From: Verrucomicrobiaceae bacterium
GTDB lineage: Bacteria > Verrucomicrobiota > Verrucomicrobiia > Verrucomicrobiales > Verrucomicrobiaceae
DNA: 34,589 bases
Direction: 5' to 3'
NCBI GenBank assembly: GCA_016795375.1
Contig: JAEUHJ010000063.1
Span: 1-34,589, forward strand
The notes beneath the pieces were generated by a model. That model did no database searches, was not told the origin of the DNA, and was given only the letters and a program-made list of their open reading frames with translations. The translations under genes were made by a program, and so were the position numbers. Positions 9,315 to 17,068 of this stretch are shown here, one piece after another (within the stretch, counting starts at the first letter, position 1; every line of letters starts with the position of its first letter).

Positions 9315-10838
9315 ATGATCCGCGTTTTCTTCCTCCTTCTCCTCGGTGTTCTAAGCGCGCACGCTGGAATCGCCGGCAAGCGTCCGAACATCATCCTCGT
9401 GCTCACCGACGACCAGGGCTACGGCGACATGAGCTGCCACGGCAATCCCGTGCTCAAGACGCCGAACATGGACCGCCTCAATGCCGAGGGCGTCCATTTT
9501 GAGGACTTCTGCGTCAGTCCCACCTGCGCACCGACGCGTTCCGCGCTGCTCACCGGCCGTCACGAATTCAAGAACGGCATCACGCACACCATCCTCGAGC
9601 GCGAACGTCTCACGCCGGACGCCACCACGCTCGCGCAGGTGCTCAAAACGGCGGGCTACACCACCGGCATCTTCGGCAAATGGCATCTCGGCGACGAGCC
9701 TGACCGCTGGCCCAGCGCTCGCGGCTTTGACGAGATGTTCACCCACGGCGCCGGCGGCATCGGCCAAAGCTATCCCGGCAGTTGCGGCGACGCGCCGGGG
9801 AACAAGTACTTCGACCCCGCCATCCTGCACAACGGCATGTTCGAGAAGACCAAGGGCTACTGCACCGACGTGTTCTTCGCGCAGGCGAAAAAATGGATCG
9901 ACAGCGTGAAGGGCAAGCAGCCCTTCTACTGCCACATCGCCACCAACGCGCCACACGGGCCTTATATCGCGCGTCCTGAGGACAAGGCGCTGTATGACGT
10001 CAAGGTCGATGGCGCTGATGCCGCAAACTTCTTCGGCATGCTGCACAACATCGACGAAAACATCGGCCTGCTGCTCGCGAAGCTGAAGGAATGGGGCATC
10101 GACAACGACACGCTCGTCATTTTCATGAACGACAACGGCGGCACCGCCGGCGTGAGGACTTACAACGCCGGTCTCCGCGCCAACAAAGGATCGCCGTGGA
10201 TGGGCGGCATCAAGGCCAGCAGCCTGTGGCGCTGGCCCGGCACGCTCACACCCGCACCGGTGAACCAGCTCTGCGCGCACATCGATTTCTTCCCCACGCT
10301 CGCCGAACTCGCCGGCGCGAAGCTCGACGACAAGGTGAAGGCACAAGTCGAAGGCCGCAGCCTCGTGCCGCTGCTCGAAAATCCGAATGCCGAATGGGCC
10401 GACCGCCAGATCTTCACCCATGTCGGCCGCTGGCCGAAGGACGCCGATCCGCAGAAATACAAATTCACCAACTGCAGCGTCCGCACGGCACGCTGGCACC
10501 TCGTTTCCGCTGGCGGGGCCAGACCGAACGCCAAAGGAAAGGGCAAGGCCAAAGATGCACCCAAAACATCTGTTGGCCCCGCTTCAAAGGACGCCACCGC
10601 CATCGTCCGCGCCGGACCGGATCCCATGAAAGCCTCCTGGCAGCTCTTCGACCTTCAAGCCGATCCCGGCGAGCAAACCGACCTCGCCGCCGCGCATCCC
10701 GATGTCGTCAAACAACTCGCCGCCGCCTACGATCAATGGTGGGACAGCGTCCAGTCGATGCTCGTGAACGAAAAAGCCCCGCTCGCCGCGGAGAACCCGT
10801 TCAAGACGCTGTATCTGAAGCAGTTTGGGGGGAAGTGA
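9315..10838 (+). CDS. Secreted sulfatase (arylsulfatase family)
   Basis: This 507-residue protein has a signal peptide (hydrophobic residues about 4-17, AHAG cleavage area). The metal-binding aspartates are in LTDDQGYGD (D32, D33), and the sulfatase signature CAPTR has C71, P73 and R75; C71 is the residue converted to formylglycine in type I sulfatases. GKWHLG and FMNDNGG supply further active-site residues. It would hydrolyse sulfate esters in the periplasm or outside the cell, probably on sulfated polysaccharides, which is common in Planctomycetes and Verrucomicrobiota. The substrate cannot be read from sequence, and the maturation enzyme is not in the window. A Lys/Ala-rich insertion around residue 400 (KGKGKAKDAPK) looks like a loop. 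Confidence 0.92.
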   Translation: MIRVFFLLLLGVLSAHAGIAGKRPNIILVLTDDQGYGDMSCHGNPVLKTPNMDRLNAEGVHFEDFCVSPTCAPTRSALLTGRHEFKNGITHTILERERLTPDATTLAQVLKTAGYTTGIFGKWHLGDEPDRWPSARGFDEMFTHGAGGIGQSYPGSCGDAPGNKYFDPAILHNGMFEKTKGYCTDVFFAQAKKWIDSVKGKQPFYCHIATNAPHGPYIARPEDKALYDVKVDGADAANFFGMLHNIDENIGLLLAKLKEWGIDNDTLVIFMNDNGGTAGVRTYNAGLRANKGSPWMGGIKASSLWRWPGTLTPAPVNQLCAHIDFFPTLAELAGAKLDDKVKAQVEGRSLVPLLENPNAEWADRQIFTHVGRWPKDADPQKYKFTNCSVRTARWHLVSAGGARPNAKGKGKAKDAPKTSVGPASKDATAIVRAGPDPMKASWQLFDLQADPGEQTDLAAAHPDVVKQLAAAYDQWWDSVQSMLVNEKAPLAAENPFKTLYLKQFGGK

Positions 10839-10851
10839 GTCCGATCATACC

Positions 10852-10866
10852 CGCCAGGCTCTGGCG
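10852..10866 (+). terminator. Possible sulfatase terminator
   Basis: CGCCAG (10852-10857), the loop GCT and CTGGCG (10861-10866) form a 6-bp stem 13 bases after the sulfatase stop. It is followed by TCATTTTC, a weak T-tract, so this is only a candidate. Confidence 0.35.
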
Positions 10867-10889
10867 TCATTTTCAACGATGCCTCCAGT

Positions 10890-11369
10890 TCACGGTTGGA
10901 GGCGGCTGCGGAGTTCTTTGAGGACGGCGTTGCTCAGACGGAAGCTGGTGGCCTGCAAGCGTGTCACCGCGCTCTCAAAATCCACCAAACCCGCCCGTGC
11001 CGCGGCCAGCAGAACGTCGGCAGTCCCAGTTCGCGTCAGCCCCAGGGCGTCACAAAGCTTGCGGCCGTCTTTGTCATCCACGCTGAGCAGGGCGTTGTGG
11101 CGATGCTGCCATGCCAGCGAGATGACGGCGGCCTCGCCCGCATCCACACCGCTGGTTTTCGGCAGCAGCGGCACCGGATCAGGAACGATGACGAGCCAGC
11201 TTCCCGGGCGCGTGAATCATGGAGCCAACGCGCCAGACGAATGTGGATGGCAGCATTCCTTGCGCACGGTTTCAGGAGCGACGATCTGTCCGTAGAGTTG
11301 GTGCAGCAACTCCAATTCACCGATCTCCGCCAGTGCGGACAGAGGCGAGGCATCTGAGATGATGATCAT
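10890..11369 (-). pseudogene. DUF3368/PIN-type toxin interrupted by an in-frame TGA
   Basis: From the ATG at 11369 the frame reads MIIISDASPLSALAEIGELE and on to GALAP, then meets TGA at codon 51 (11219-11217). It continues in the same frame with WLVIVPDPVPLLP, DAGEAAVISLAWQHR, LLSVDDKDGRKLCDALGL, TGTADVLLAAARAGLVDF and FRLSNAVLKELRSRL to the stop at 10890. The full frame is 159 codons, the usual length for DUF3368 toxins, which are PIN-like RNases paired with UPF0175 antitoxins. The family often has a tryptophan near this point, so TGG to TGA is the likely change. No frameshift is needed. The ATG overlaps the antitoxin stop (TAATG). Inferred to be an inactivated toxin; a sequencing error is possible. 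Confidence 0.82.
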
Positions 11370-11638
11370 TACCGCGAAACAGTGAAGGCAGCCGCCGTCT
11401 TCGCGTCCTTCAGCACCTCATCCGCCGACAGCCCCGGCCACGCCCCGCGCCTGGACAGCAGCTCCTGCGCCTGCCAGCGCGACTCCAGCCCCAGAAACGT
11501 GCGCACCTGCTCAAGGCTCAACGCGTTGAGCTGATACGCCTCGGCGGCGAACGCCTCCAGCGCCGTGCGCGCCGGATTGCCCATCTTCGCGGCCAGTTGC
11601 CCCGAAAACTCGTCGGGAATATCGAGGGTCAGAATCAT
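11369..11638 (-). CDS. UPF0175-type antitoxin
   Basis: This 89-residue protein starts MILTLDIPDEFSGQL, continues with ARTALEAFAAEAYQLNALS and LEQVRTFLGLESRWQAQELL, and ends near LSADEVLKDA. This matches small UPF0175 proteins that accompany DUF3368/PIN toxins and are thought to bind both toxin and operator DNA. The ATG at 11638 gives the canonical N-terminus; the upstream continuation of the frame is not conserved-looking. Its TAA stop overlaps the toxin ATG by one base, so the pair is translationally coupled. It appears intact while the toxin carries a nonsense codon. Confidence 0.8.
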   Translation of the reverse strand: MILTLDIPDEFSGQLAAKMGNPARTALEAFAAEAYQLNALSLEQVRTFLGLESRWQAQELLSRRGAWPGLSADEVLKDAKTAAAFTVSR

Positions 11639-11654
11639 GCTGGAGGCTATCACA

Positions 11655-11834
11655 TTCTTTCCCGTCGGCAAGAAAAGCCCCGCTCGCTGCCTCCAGCTTC
11701 TTTTCACCCGCCCACGCCAAAACCGCCGCTTGCCAGCCCAGATACGTCTCCACCGTCCGCAGCGCAAAGCGCCGCACCTTCATCGTCTGCGCGGCTTTCT
11801 CCAGCCAGACTTCCTTGCCTTTCACCAGCTCGAC
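11655..11834 (-). pseudogene. Remnant of a tyrosine recombinase N-terminal domain
   Basis: About 60 codons read VELVKGKEVWLEKAAQTMKV and then RRFALRTVETYLGWQAAVLA. This resembles the SAM-like core-binding domain of phage/integron-type integrases, where a basic helix is followed by RT-x-x-x-Y-x-x-W. The catalytic domain is absent: the frame loses similarity just before the antitoxin gene at 11638. The best reading is an integrase fragment truncated by, or left beside, the toxin-antitoxin insertion. The resemblance is short, so confidence is moderate. Confidence 0.45.
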
Positions 11835-11854
11835 ACTTGCCTTGGGTTCATCGC

Positions 11855-11887
11855 AACTTGGATCTTGAAACTTGGAACCTGAAACTT
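11855..11887. repeat. 14-base tandem repeat
   Basis: AACTTGGATCTTGA (11855-11868) is followed directly by AACTTGGAACCTGA (11869-11882), matching at 12 of 14 bases, and then by a partial third unit AACTT. It is non-coding and lies just upstream of the integrase remnant. Confidence 0.6.
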
Positions 11888-11944
11888 CCCCCGCCGCCGC
11901 CCCCGCAGCGATGAAGCCCATGAACCCGGCAGATCCCCGTCGCC

Positions 11945-11966
11945 ATGCAGGCAAACGCGCCTGCAT
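11945..11966. repeat. 8-bp perfect inverted repeat
   Basis: ATGCAGGC (11945-11952) and GCCTGCAT (11959-11966) flank the loop AAACGC. There is no T-tract on either strand. The rest of 11890-12178 shows no gene and no other motif I recognise. Confidence 0.5.
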
Positions 11967-12177
11967 CAAGAGTCCACGTCCGCGCAGTGCAAGCAACTCA
12001 TCACGAGAGGCAAAATCAGGCGGTCAAGCCCCTGCCAGGAGCCACAAGAGCGCCCGATCAACAGCAGGTGAGCCGACCTGCCGCCCCACCGCAAAGAACA
12101 ACCCCAATCCATGGCGACAAGTCGTGGGATACAAACCCCGATAAGGGAGTCAATCGCGCACAGCGGCTCAGTCCAAC

Positions 12178-12259
12178 AGGAGTGTATCCGACCAGAAGGC
12201 GGCCCACACGCCTCCGGCAAAACGAGTCTTGCCTCCGCCTTCTGGTCGGATACACTCCT
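12178..12259. repeat. 82-bp hairpin element with perfect 25-bp arms
   Basis: The left arm 12178-12202 (inner part GTATCCGACCAGAAGGCGG) is exactly complementary to the right arm 12235-12259. The 32-base interior contains a nested 5-bp stem, GGCAA and TTGCC. The element ends about 40 bases before the ATG of the orphan membrane protein. Perfect arms of this length in an intergenic region suggest a recent or selected palindromic element. Confidence 0.85.
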
Positions 12260-12299
12260 TCACGTTCGCCCAACTCAGAAAGTTCGCCAGCACACGCAA

Positions 12300-12704
12300 A
12301 TGCTTCAGAAACAGAAGACCTTGTTGATAACAGTCTGCGGCCTCATCAGCTTTGTTGCTACAGTTACAGGATCGACAGGCGATAAACTATTCGACGACCT
12401 TTTGCGGTTCAGTGTCTTCTGTTACATAGGCTTTGGCACTGCTTCAGGTTTTTGGCTTATTTGTTTTGCAGTGTTTGCAGGAGAGAACCACAGTGTAAAC
12501 CCGCTTAAGTCGAGAGCCAGATTGCAGAGTTTTTTGTGGTGTGTAGTCATGACTACAACACTTATTACACTTGCGATGGCAAGATCGAGCATTCGAGATC
12601 ACGCTTTGGACGACAAAGACTTTAGACTCTTCGCATTTTGTGCCACGATAGCCATATTGTTTACCGTTCCACTCGTCATTCATGCAAAGCGCCATACTGA
12701 TTGA
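12300..12704 (+). CDS. Orphan four-helix membrane protein
   Basis: This 134-residue protein has four predicted transmembrane segments at about 8-26 (LLITVCGLISFVA), 38-59 (FCYIGFGTASGFWLICF), 78-96 (FLWCVVMTTTLITLAMA) and 110-128 (FCATIAILFTVPLVI). Loops are short and charged and the tail is basic (HAKRHTD). I do not recognise the family. The coding sequence is visibly richer in A and T than its neighbours, and it sits among repeats and a broken toxin gene, which suggests lateral acquisition. I chose the ATG at 12300 because the upstream in-frame extension runs through the hairpin element at 12178-12259 and has no protein-like character. Confidence 0.6.
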   Translation: MLQKQKTLLITVCGLISFVATVTGSTGDKLFDDLLRFSVFCYIGFGTASGFWLICFAVFAGENHSVNPLKSRARLQSFLWCVVMTTTLITLAMARSSIRDHALDDKDFRLFAFCATIAILFTVPLVIHAKRHTD

Positions 12705-12807
12705 GACCACATGAGAACAACCACCGCAAGAACCAGGGCAGATGCCTGGCAGATAGTGCATCGACGCTTCCCGCTCGCAGTCGCCTGATCCAGCGTTGAT
12801 AGCCTGC

Positions 12808-12839
12808 AAAAACGCGGCAACCGTTGCCGATCGCCGCGT
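12808..12839 (-). terminator. Palindromic element copy A, terminator-like on the minus strand
   Basis: ACGCGGC (12812-12818) pairs with GCCGCGT (12833-12839). Read on the minus strand the stem is followed by a run of T (complement of A at 12808-12812). It aligns with the element at 12961-12992 at 24 of 32 positions, with stem changes that keep pairing. Confidence 0.5.
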
Positions 12840-12884
12840 GATTCGTGATTTGAAATCAACCCAAGCCGCCGAGTTGTGCCGTTG

Positions 12885-12960
12885 AAGTACGATGGGCACT
12901 CCTGCCCGTCGGTCCGAGGACGCCGCCACATGACGACAGACAAGAGTGTCTGTCGTACTT
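12885..12960. repeat. REPIN-like pair of inverted hairpin repeats
   Basis: Two 27-base units in opposite orientation, 12885-12911 and 12934-12960, match at 21 of 27 positions once one is reverse-complemented (both begin AAGTACGA). Each unit folds into a 9-bp hairpin with a four-base CTCY loop: 12890-12898 with 12903-12911, and 12934-12942 with 12947-12955. The stem differences between the units are paired (T.G to C-G, and G-C to A-T twice), so each keeps its fold. This is the architecture of REP doublets (REPINs). Confidence 0.75.
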
Positions 12961-12992
12961 AAAAACGAGGCGGCCATTGCTGACCGCCTCGC
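12961..12992 (-). terminator. xylA terminator, palindromic element copy B
   Basis: GAGGCGG (12967-12973) pairs with CCGCCTC (12984-12990). On the minus strand the hairpin is followed by GTTTTT (complement of 12961-12966). It lies about 47 bases after the xylA stop, the right place and orientation for an intrinsic terminator. Confidence 0.75.
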
Positions 12993-13038
12993 AAAGTGAA
13001 TATGAACGAGAAACTGCGGGCAAGAGCGCCCGCATCAC

Positions 13039-14349
13039 TCAGAGATACTCGTTCACCAAGTTCTCAAGCATTTCCTGGCGGCCGCTGCCGAGGAGTGGTT
13101 CGCCGTTGGCGAGGGTGTGGGCTTCGAGTTCGTCGAAGCCGACTTCACCTCTCTCGATTTTCGCACCGATGCCGGCGTCGAAGGTGGCGTAGCGCTGCTT
13201 GATGAAGTTGGCGAGACGGCCGTCCTCGATCATCGAGTGGGCGATCTTGAGGCCACGGGCGAAGGCGTCCATGCCGCCGATGTGGGCGTGGAAGAGATCG
13301 ACAGGCTCGAAGGATTCGCGGCGGCATTTGGCGTCGAAGTTGAGACCGCCGGTGGTGAGACCGCCCATGCGCAGGACTTCGAGCATGATCTCGGTGGTGA
13401 GATAGATGTTCGTGGGGAACTGGTCGGTGTCCCAGCCGATGAGCGTGTCGCCGGTGTTGGCATCGACGGAGCCGAGGGCGTTCGCGGCGATGGCGACCTG
13501 CATCTCGTGGCGCATGCTGTGGCCGGCGAGCGTGGCGTGATTGGTCTCAAGGTTGAGCTTGAAGTGATTCATGAGGCCGTATTCGCGCAGGAAGTTCAGG
13601 CACGCGGCGGAGTCGGAGTCGTATTGATGCGTGGAGGGTTCACGCGGCTTCGGCTCGATGTAGAACTGGCCGGTGAAGCCGATCTTCTGCTTGTAATCGA
13701 CGGCCATGTGCAGCAGGCGGGCGAGGTGGTCGAGCTCGCGCTTCATGTTGGTGTTCCAGAGCGTGGCGTAGCCTTCGCGGCCGCCCCAGAAGGTGTAGCC
13801 TTCACCGCCGAGGCGATGCGTGACGTCCATGGCTTTCTTCACCTGCGCGGCAGCGTAGGCGAAGACGCCGGCGTTCGGGCTGGTGGCCGCGCCCTGGCAA
13901 TAACGTGAGTGGGAGAAGAGGCAGGCGGTGCCCCACAGGAGTTTTTTGCCGGTTTGCTGCTGCGCTTTTTCGAGTTCGTCGGCGACGGCGTCGAAGGCGG
14001 CGTTGCTTTCAGCGAGTGTACTGAGTTCTGGCGCGACATCGCGGTCGTGCCAGCAGTAGTAATCGACGCCGAGCTTGTCCATGAACTCGAAGCAGGCCCA
14101 CACGCGGCGCTGTGCATTGGTGACGGAGTTGCTGCCATCATCCCACGGGCGCTGCGCGGTGCCACCACCGAAAGGGTCGGAGAGCGGGTTGCGCATGGCG
14201 TGCCAGTAGGCGACGCCGAAGCGCAGGTGATCACGCATTTTTTTGCCGCCCACGATTTCGTCGGCGTTGTAATGTTTGAAGGCGAGCGGGTTGCGGCTCT
14301 TCGGTCCTTCGAACTGGATTTTCTGGATGTCGGGGAAGGCTTCGTTCAT
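13039..14349 (-). CDS. xylA: Xylose isomerase
   Basis: This 436-residue class II xylose isomerase interconverts D-xylose and D-xylulose (and glucose and fructose) with two divalent metals in a TIM barrel. [12 protein letters not shown] places the catalytic histidine at H101 and its partner at D104, as in E. coli XylA. Further family signatures are [29 protein letters not shown] (metal-binding Glu), GWDTDQFPT and FDAKCRRES. Length and N-terminus are standard. No xylulokinase or xylose regulator is adjacent. The gene lies about 100 bases after an MHS-family transporter on the same strand, and an intrinsic terminator follows at 12961-12990. Confidence 0.96.
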   Translation of the reverse strand: MNEAFPDIQKIQFEGPKSRNPLAFKHYNADEIVGGKKMRDHLRFGVAYWHAMRNPLSDPFGGGTAQRPWDDGSNSVTNAQRRVWACFEFMDKLGVDYYCWHDRDVAPELSTLAESNAAFDAVADELEKAQQQTGKKLLWGTACLFSHSRYCQGAATSPNAGVFAYAAAQVKKAMDVTHRLGGEGYTFWGGREGYATLWNTNMKRELDHLARLLHMAVDYKQKIGFTGQFYIEPKPREPSTHQYDSDSAACLNFLREYGLMNHFKLNLETNHATLAGHSMRHEMQVAIAANALGSVDANTGDTLIGWDTDQFPTNIYLTTEIMLEVLRMGGLTTGGLNFDAKCRRESFEPVDLFHAHIGGMDAFARGLKIAHSMIEDGRLANFIKQRYATFDAGIGAKIERGEVGFDELEAHTLANGEPLLGSGRQEMLENLVNEYL

Positions 14350-14448
14350 GGCTGGACAGTCAAGGGAGACGGAACGCGTGGAAGTGCAAATGCTTCGTCA
14401 TGGCGACGCAGGACATGTTTTGGGTCGAAATGGACGCCGCAGGGGCGC

Positions 14449-15720
14449 TCACAACGCCTTCTTGTTCGTCTCTTCCGCCATCCACACGGAGACCAGCGTG
14501 ATGACCGCCATGAAGATGAGGTAAACCGCCACGGGCCACGGTTTGCCGCCGCTTTTGTCCAGCAACGCGGTGGCGATGAGCGGCGCGAGTCCGCCAGCGA
14601 GCGGTGAGGCGAGCTGGTAGCCGAGCGACGCGCCGCTGTAGCGCACGCGTGTGCCGAACAACTCCGAGAAGAACGCGGCCTGCGGGCCATACATCGCCGC
14701 GTGGCCGACGAGGCCGATGACGACGGCAAGGATGACGAGCGTGGTCTGCCGCGTTTCGATCATCCAGAAGAACGGAAACGCGAAGAGCATCAGGAAGAAC
14801 GCGCCGCCGAGATAAACCGGCCTGCGGCCGAGACGGTCGGAGAGAGCGCCGAACCACGGGATGACGACCAACTGCACGGCGGAGCCGATGAGCACGGCGT
14901 TGAGCAGCATCGACTGCGACAGGCCGAGCTGCTGCGAGCCGTAGCTGAGCGCCAGCACGGTGAAGATGTAAAAAAACGCGTTCTCCGCGAAGCGGGCACC
15001 CATGGCGAGGAGCACGTTGCGCGGATGATCACGCAACACGGCGAGGATCGGCACCTTCGGCCCTGCGTCCTCCGCCTTCGCCTGGGTGAAGACGGGACTC
15101 TCGATGATCTTCAGCCGGATGAACATGCCGACACCGAGCAGCAGCACGCCGAGCAGGAACGGAATGCGCCAGCCCCAGGAGAGGAAGGCCTTCTCATCCA
15201 TCGACGACACCAGCATGAAGACCGCGTTTGCCAGCAGCAAGCCCACCGGCACGCCGGCCTGCACCCAGCTCGCGTAAAAGCCGCGCCTGCCCTCGCCGCC
15301 GTGCTCGACGGCCATGAGCACCGCGCCGCCCCATTCGCCGCCGACACCGAAGCCCTGGATGAACCGAAGCGCCACCAGCAGCAGCGGCGCCCAGATGCCG
15401 ATTTGATGATAAGTCGGCAGCAGGCCGATCAGGATTGTCGCCACGCCCATGAGCATGAGCGTGGTCACCAGCATCGACTTGCGGCCGATCTTGTCGCCGA
15501 AATGGCCGAACACGACACCGCCGACCGGGCGCGCGAAGAATCCCACCGCGTAGGTGGCGAACGCGGCCATCGTGCCGGTCAGCGGATCGAGAGACGGGAA
15601 GAAGAGTTTGTTGAACACCAGCGCCGAGGCCGTGCCGTAGAGGAAGAAATCATACCACTCGATGGTGGTGCCGATGAAACTGGCGATGACGACGCGGCGG
15701 ATGTCGTTGGGTTGGGACAT
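14449..15720 (-). CDS. MHS-family MFS transporter
   Basis: This 423-residue, 12-helix major facilitator has the marks of the metabolite:H+ symporter subfamily: ASFIGTTIEWYDFFLYGTAS in helix 1, GHFGDKIGRKSML in the loop between helices 2 and 3, and ALRFIQGFGVGGEWGGAVLM in helix 4. Family members (ProP, ShiA, KgtP, citrate and dicarboxylate carriers) import small acids or osmolytes with protons; the substrate cannot be told here. I chose the ATG at 15720 because it puts the first helix at the usual distance; the upstream in-frame start adds 15 residues without character. It lies between an M20 peptidase gene (61 bases upstream) and xylA, so co-transcription with either is possible. Confidence 0.88.
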   Translation of the reverse strand: MSQPNDIRRVVIASFIGTTIEWYDFFLYGTASALVFNKLFFPSLDPLTGTMAAFATYAVGFFARPVGGVVFGHFGDKIGRKSMLVTTLMLMGVATILIGLLPTYHQIGIWAPLLLVALRFIQGFGVGGEWGGAVLMAVEHGGEGRRGFYASWVQAGVPVGLLLANAVFMLVSSMDEKAFLSWGWRIPFLLGVLLLGVGMFIRLKIIESPVFTQAKAEDAGPKVPILAVLRDHPRNVLLAMGARFAENAFFYIFTVLALSYGSQQLGLSQSMLLNAVLIGSAVQLVVIPWFGALSDRLGRRPVYLGGAFFLMLFAFPFFWMIETRQTTLVILAVVIGLVGHAAMYGPQAAFFSELFGTRVRYSGASLGYQLASPLAGGLAPLIATALLDKSGGKPWPVAVYLIFMAVITLVSVWMAEETNKKAL

Positions 15721-15780
15721 GGGCCGATAATCGGACGCGCCCGCAGCATTTCCAGAGGTTATCACACGAAATGCGCGCGC

Positions 15781-16935
15781 TCAGTCCTTCAAGCCGCGCA
15801 GGAATCGTGTGAAAAACACCGCCCCGTCCTCCACATCGCTCACCGCGATGAATTCGTCCTTCGTGTGAGCCTGCGCGATCGAGCCCGGACCGATGGCGAT
15901 GGCAGGCGTTCCGGCGACGGCGAGGAAAGCGGCGTCGCAGAACCACGGCGCGCCGGTCAATCCGCCTCCGGCGGCAATGAGCTTCTTCACGAAGGGATTC
16001 GCCGGATCGGTGTCGAGATGAAACGCCTCGCTGGCGACGGTGACAGCGGCCGTCTCATCGATCTTCGTCACGAAATCTGTCAGCAGCTCCAGCGCACCGC
16101 CCGCACGCTGCAATCCAGGCGTGGTGCGGATGTCCAAGCGCAGTTTGCACGCATCGGCGACAATGTTGCTGCGCGTGCCGCCGTGGATCATGCCGAGGTT
16201 GATCGTGCTGGGGCCGAGCCATTCGTCCACGCCGCCCGCCTCGGCGAGAATGTCGCGAAAATCAGTGTCGAGCGCGGCGACGAGCTTCGCCATCTTCACG
16301 ATCGCGTTCACGCCGAGTTCGGGCGTCGCACCATGCACGGCGACGCCCGTGGTGTGGATGTCGGCCCACAGGCAGCCTTTGTGACGGAACACCGTCTTCA
16401 GTCCCGTCGGCTCGCCGATGATGGCGAGGTCATAGCGCCCGTGATGCTTCGCGAAATGCTGCGAGCCGAGCTGGGCACTCTCCTCCGACATGAATCCGGC
16501 GAAATGCACCTCCACCGGCAGATCGGGAATCTCGTGACGCGTCTCATGCAGCGCCCAGAGGAAGACGGCCATCGGACCTTTCGTGTCGGAGGCTCCCCTG
16601 CCCCACACTTTGCCGTCGCGCAGCTCTCCGCCGAACGGATCGATCGTCATGCCGCCGACGCTCACCGTGTCCGTGTGTGGCGCGAAGAGGATGCGCGGCT
16701 TCGGTTTGCCGTCCACAGCCGGATTCGTGGGAAAACGGCCAATCACATTCGGACGGCCCGGCTCCACCTCCTCCAGCACCGCATGCGCGCCTGACGCCTC
16801 GAGAAATTCAGCGACAAACCGCGCGCACTTCTCCTCGCCGATGCCGTCGGTGCCGGGATCGCCGTCCGGATTCACCGAGGGGATGCGGACAAGCGCCTGG
16901 GTGAGTTCGACGACATTTTTCGGGAACGCTGACAT
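15781..16935 (-). CDS. M20-family metallopeptidase / deacylase (ArgE/DapE-like)
   Basis: This 384-residue di-zinc hydrolase belongs to peptidase family M20. Metal and catalytic residues are H87 and D89 in APHTDTV, D117 in GRGASDTKG, E151 and E152 in MSEESAQLGS and E175 in IIGEPTG; H201 in AVHGATPELGVNA belongs to the lid domain. Relatives remove N-acyl groups in arginine or lysine biosynthesis (ArgE, DapE) or act on dipeptides; the exact substrate is unclear. A single gene away from arg or dap genes does not decide it. I chose the ATG at 16935 because the upstream in-frame stretch overlaps the divergent cytochrome gene and looks random. Cytoplasmic. Confidence 0.85.
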   Translation of the reverse strand: MSAFPKNVVELTQALVRIPSVNPDGDPGTDGIGEEKCARFVAEFLEASGAHAVLEEVEPGRPNVIGRFPTNPAVDGKPKPRILFAPHTDTVSVGGMTIDPFGGELRDGKVWGRGASDTKGPMAVFLWALHETRHEIPDLPVEVHFAGFMSEESAQLGSQHFAKHHGRYDLAIIGEPTGLKTVFRHKGCLWADIHTTGVAVHGATPELGVNAIVKMAKLVAALDTDFRDILAEAGGVDEWLGPSTINLGMIHGGTRSNIVADACKLRLDIRTTPGLQRAGGALELLTDFVTKIDETAAVTVASEAFHLDTDPANPFVKKLIAAGGGLTGAPWFCDAAFLAVAGTPAIAIGPGSIAQAHTKDEFIAVSDVEDGAVFFTRFLRGLKD

Positions 16936-17068
16936 CCCGCAGAGAGGCACAAACACGGGAATGGCGCAAGTCCGTGCCAGAATTGCGCCGCGATGCGCGA
17001 ATCTTGTCAAATAGAGGCAGGCGCTGGCATTGTTGTAAAGCGCGTGCAACATACCCCGTTTTCCGCCA

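Noticed and set aside
11217..11219. TGA in the toxin gene as a selenocysteine codon
   Set aside because: No selenocysteine insertion hairpin is evident just downstream, and the family has no redox site there; a tryptophan-to-stop change is simpler.
12111..12299. Upstream extension of the orphan membrane protein gene
   Set aside because: The extension is a translation of the hairpin element 12178-12259 and flanking DNA, with no signal or domain; the ATG at 12300 gives a compact membrane protein.
14701..16794. 697-codon + strand frame opposite the MFS and M20 genes
   Set aside because: Composition dominated by Arg, His, Glu and Asp, no domain, and it covers two well-supported minus-strand genes.
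16980..17015. A perfect TTGACA on the minus strand between the M20 and cytochrome genes as a promoter
   Set aside because: The hexamer at the expected spacing matches the -10 consensus at only three positions, so I do not call it.
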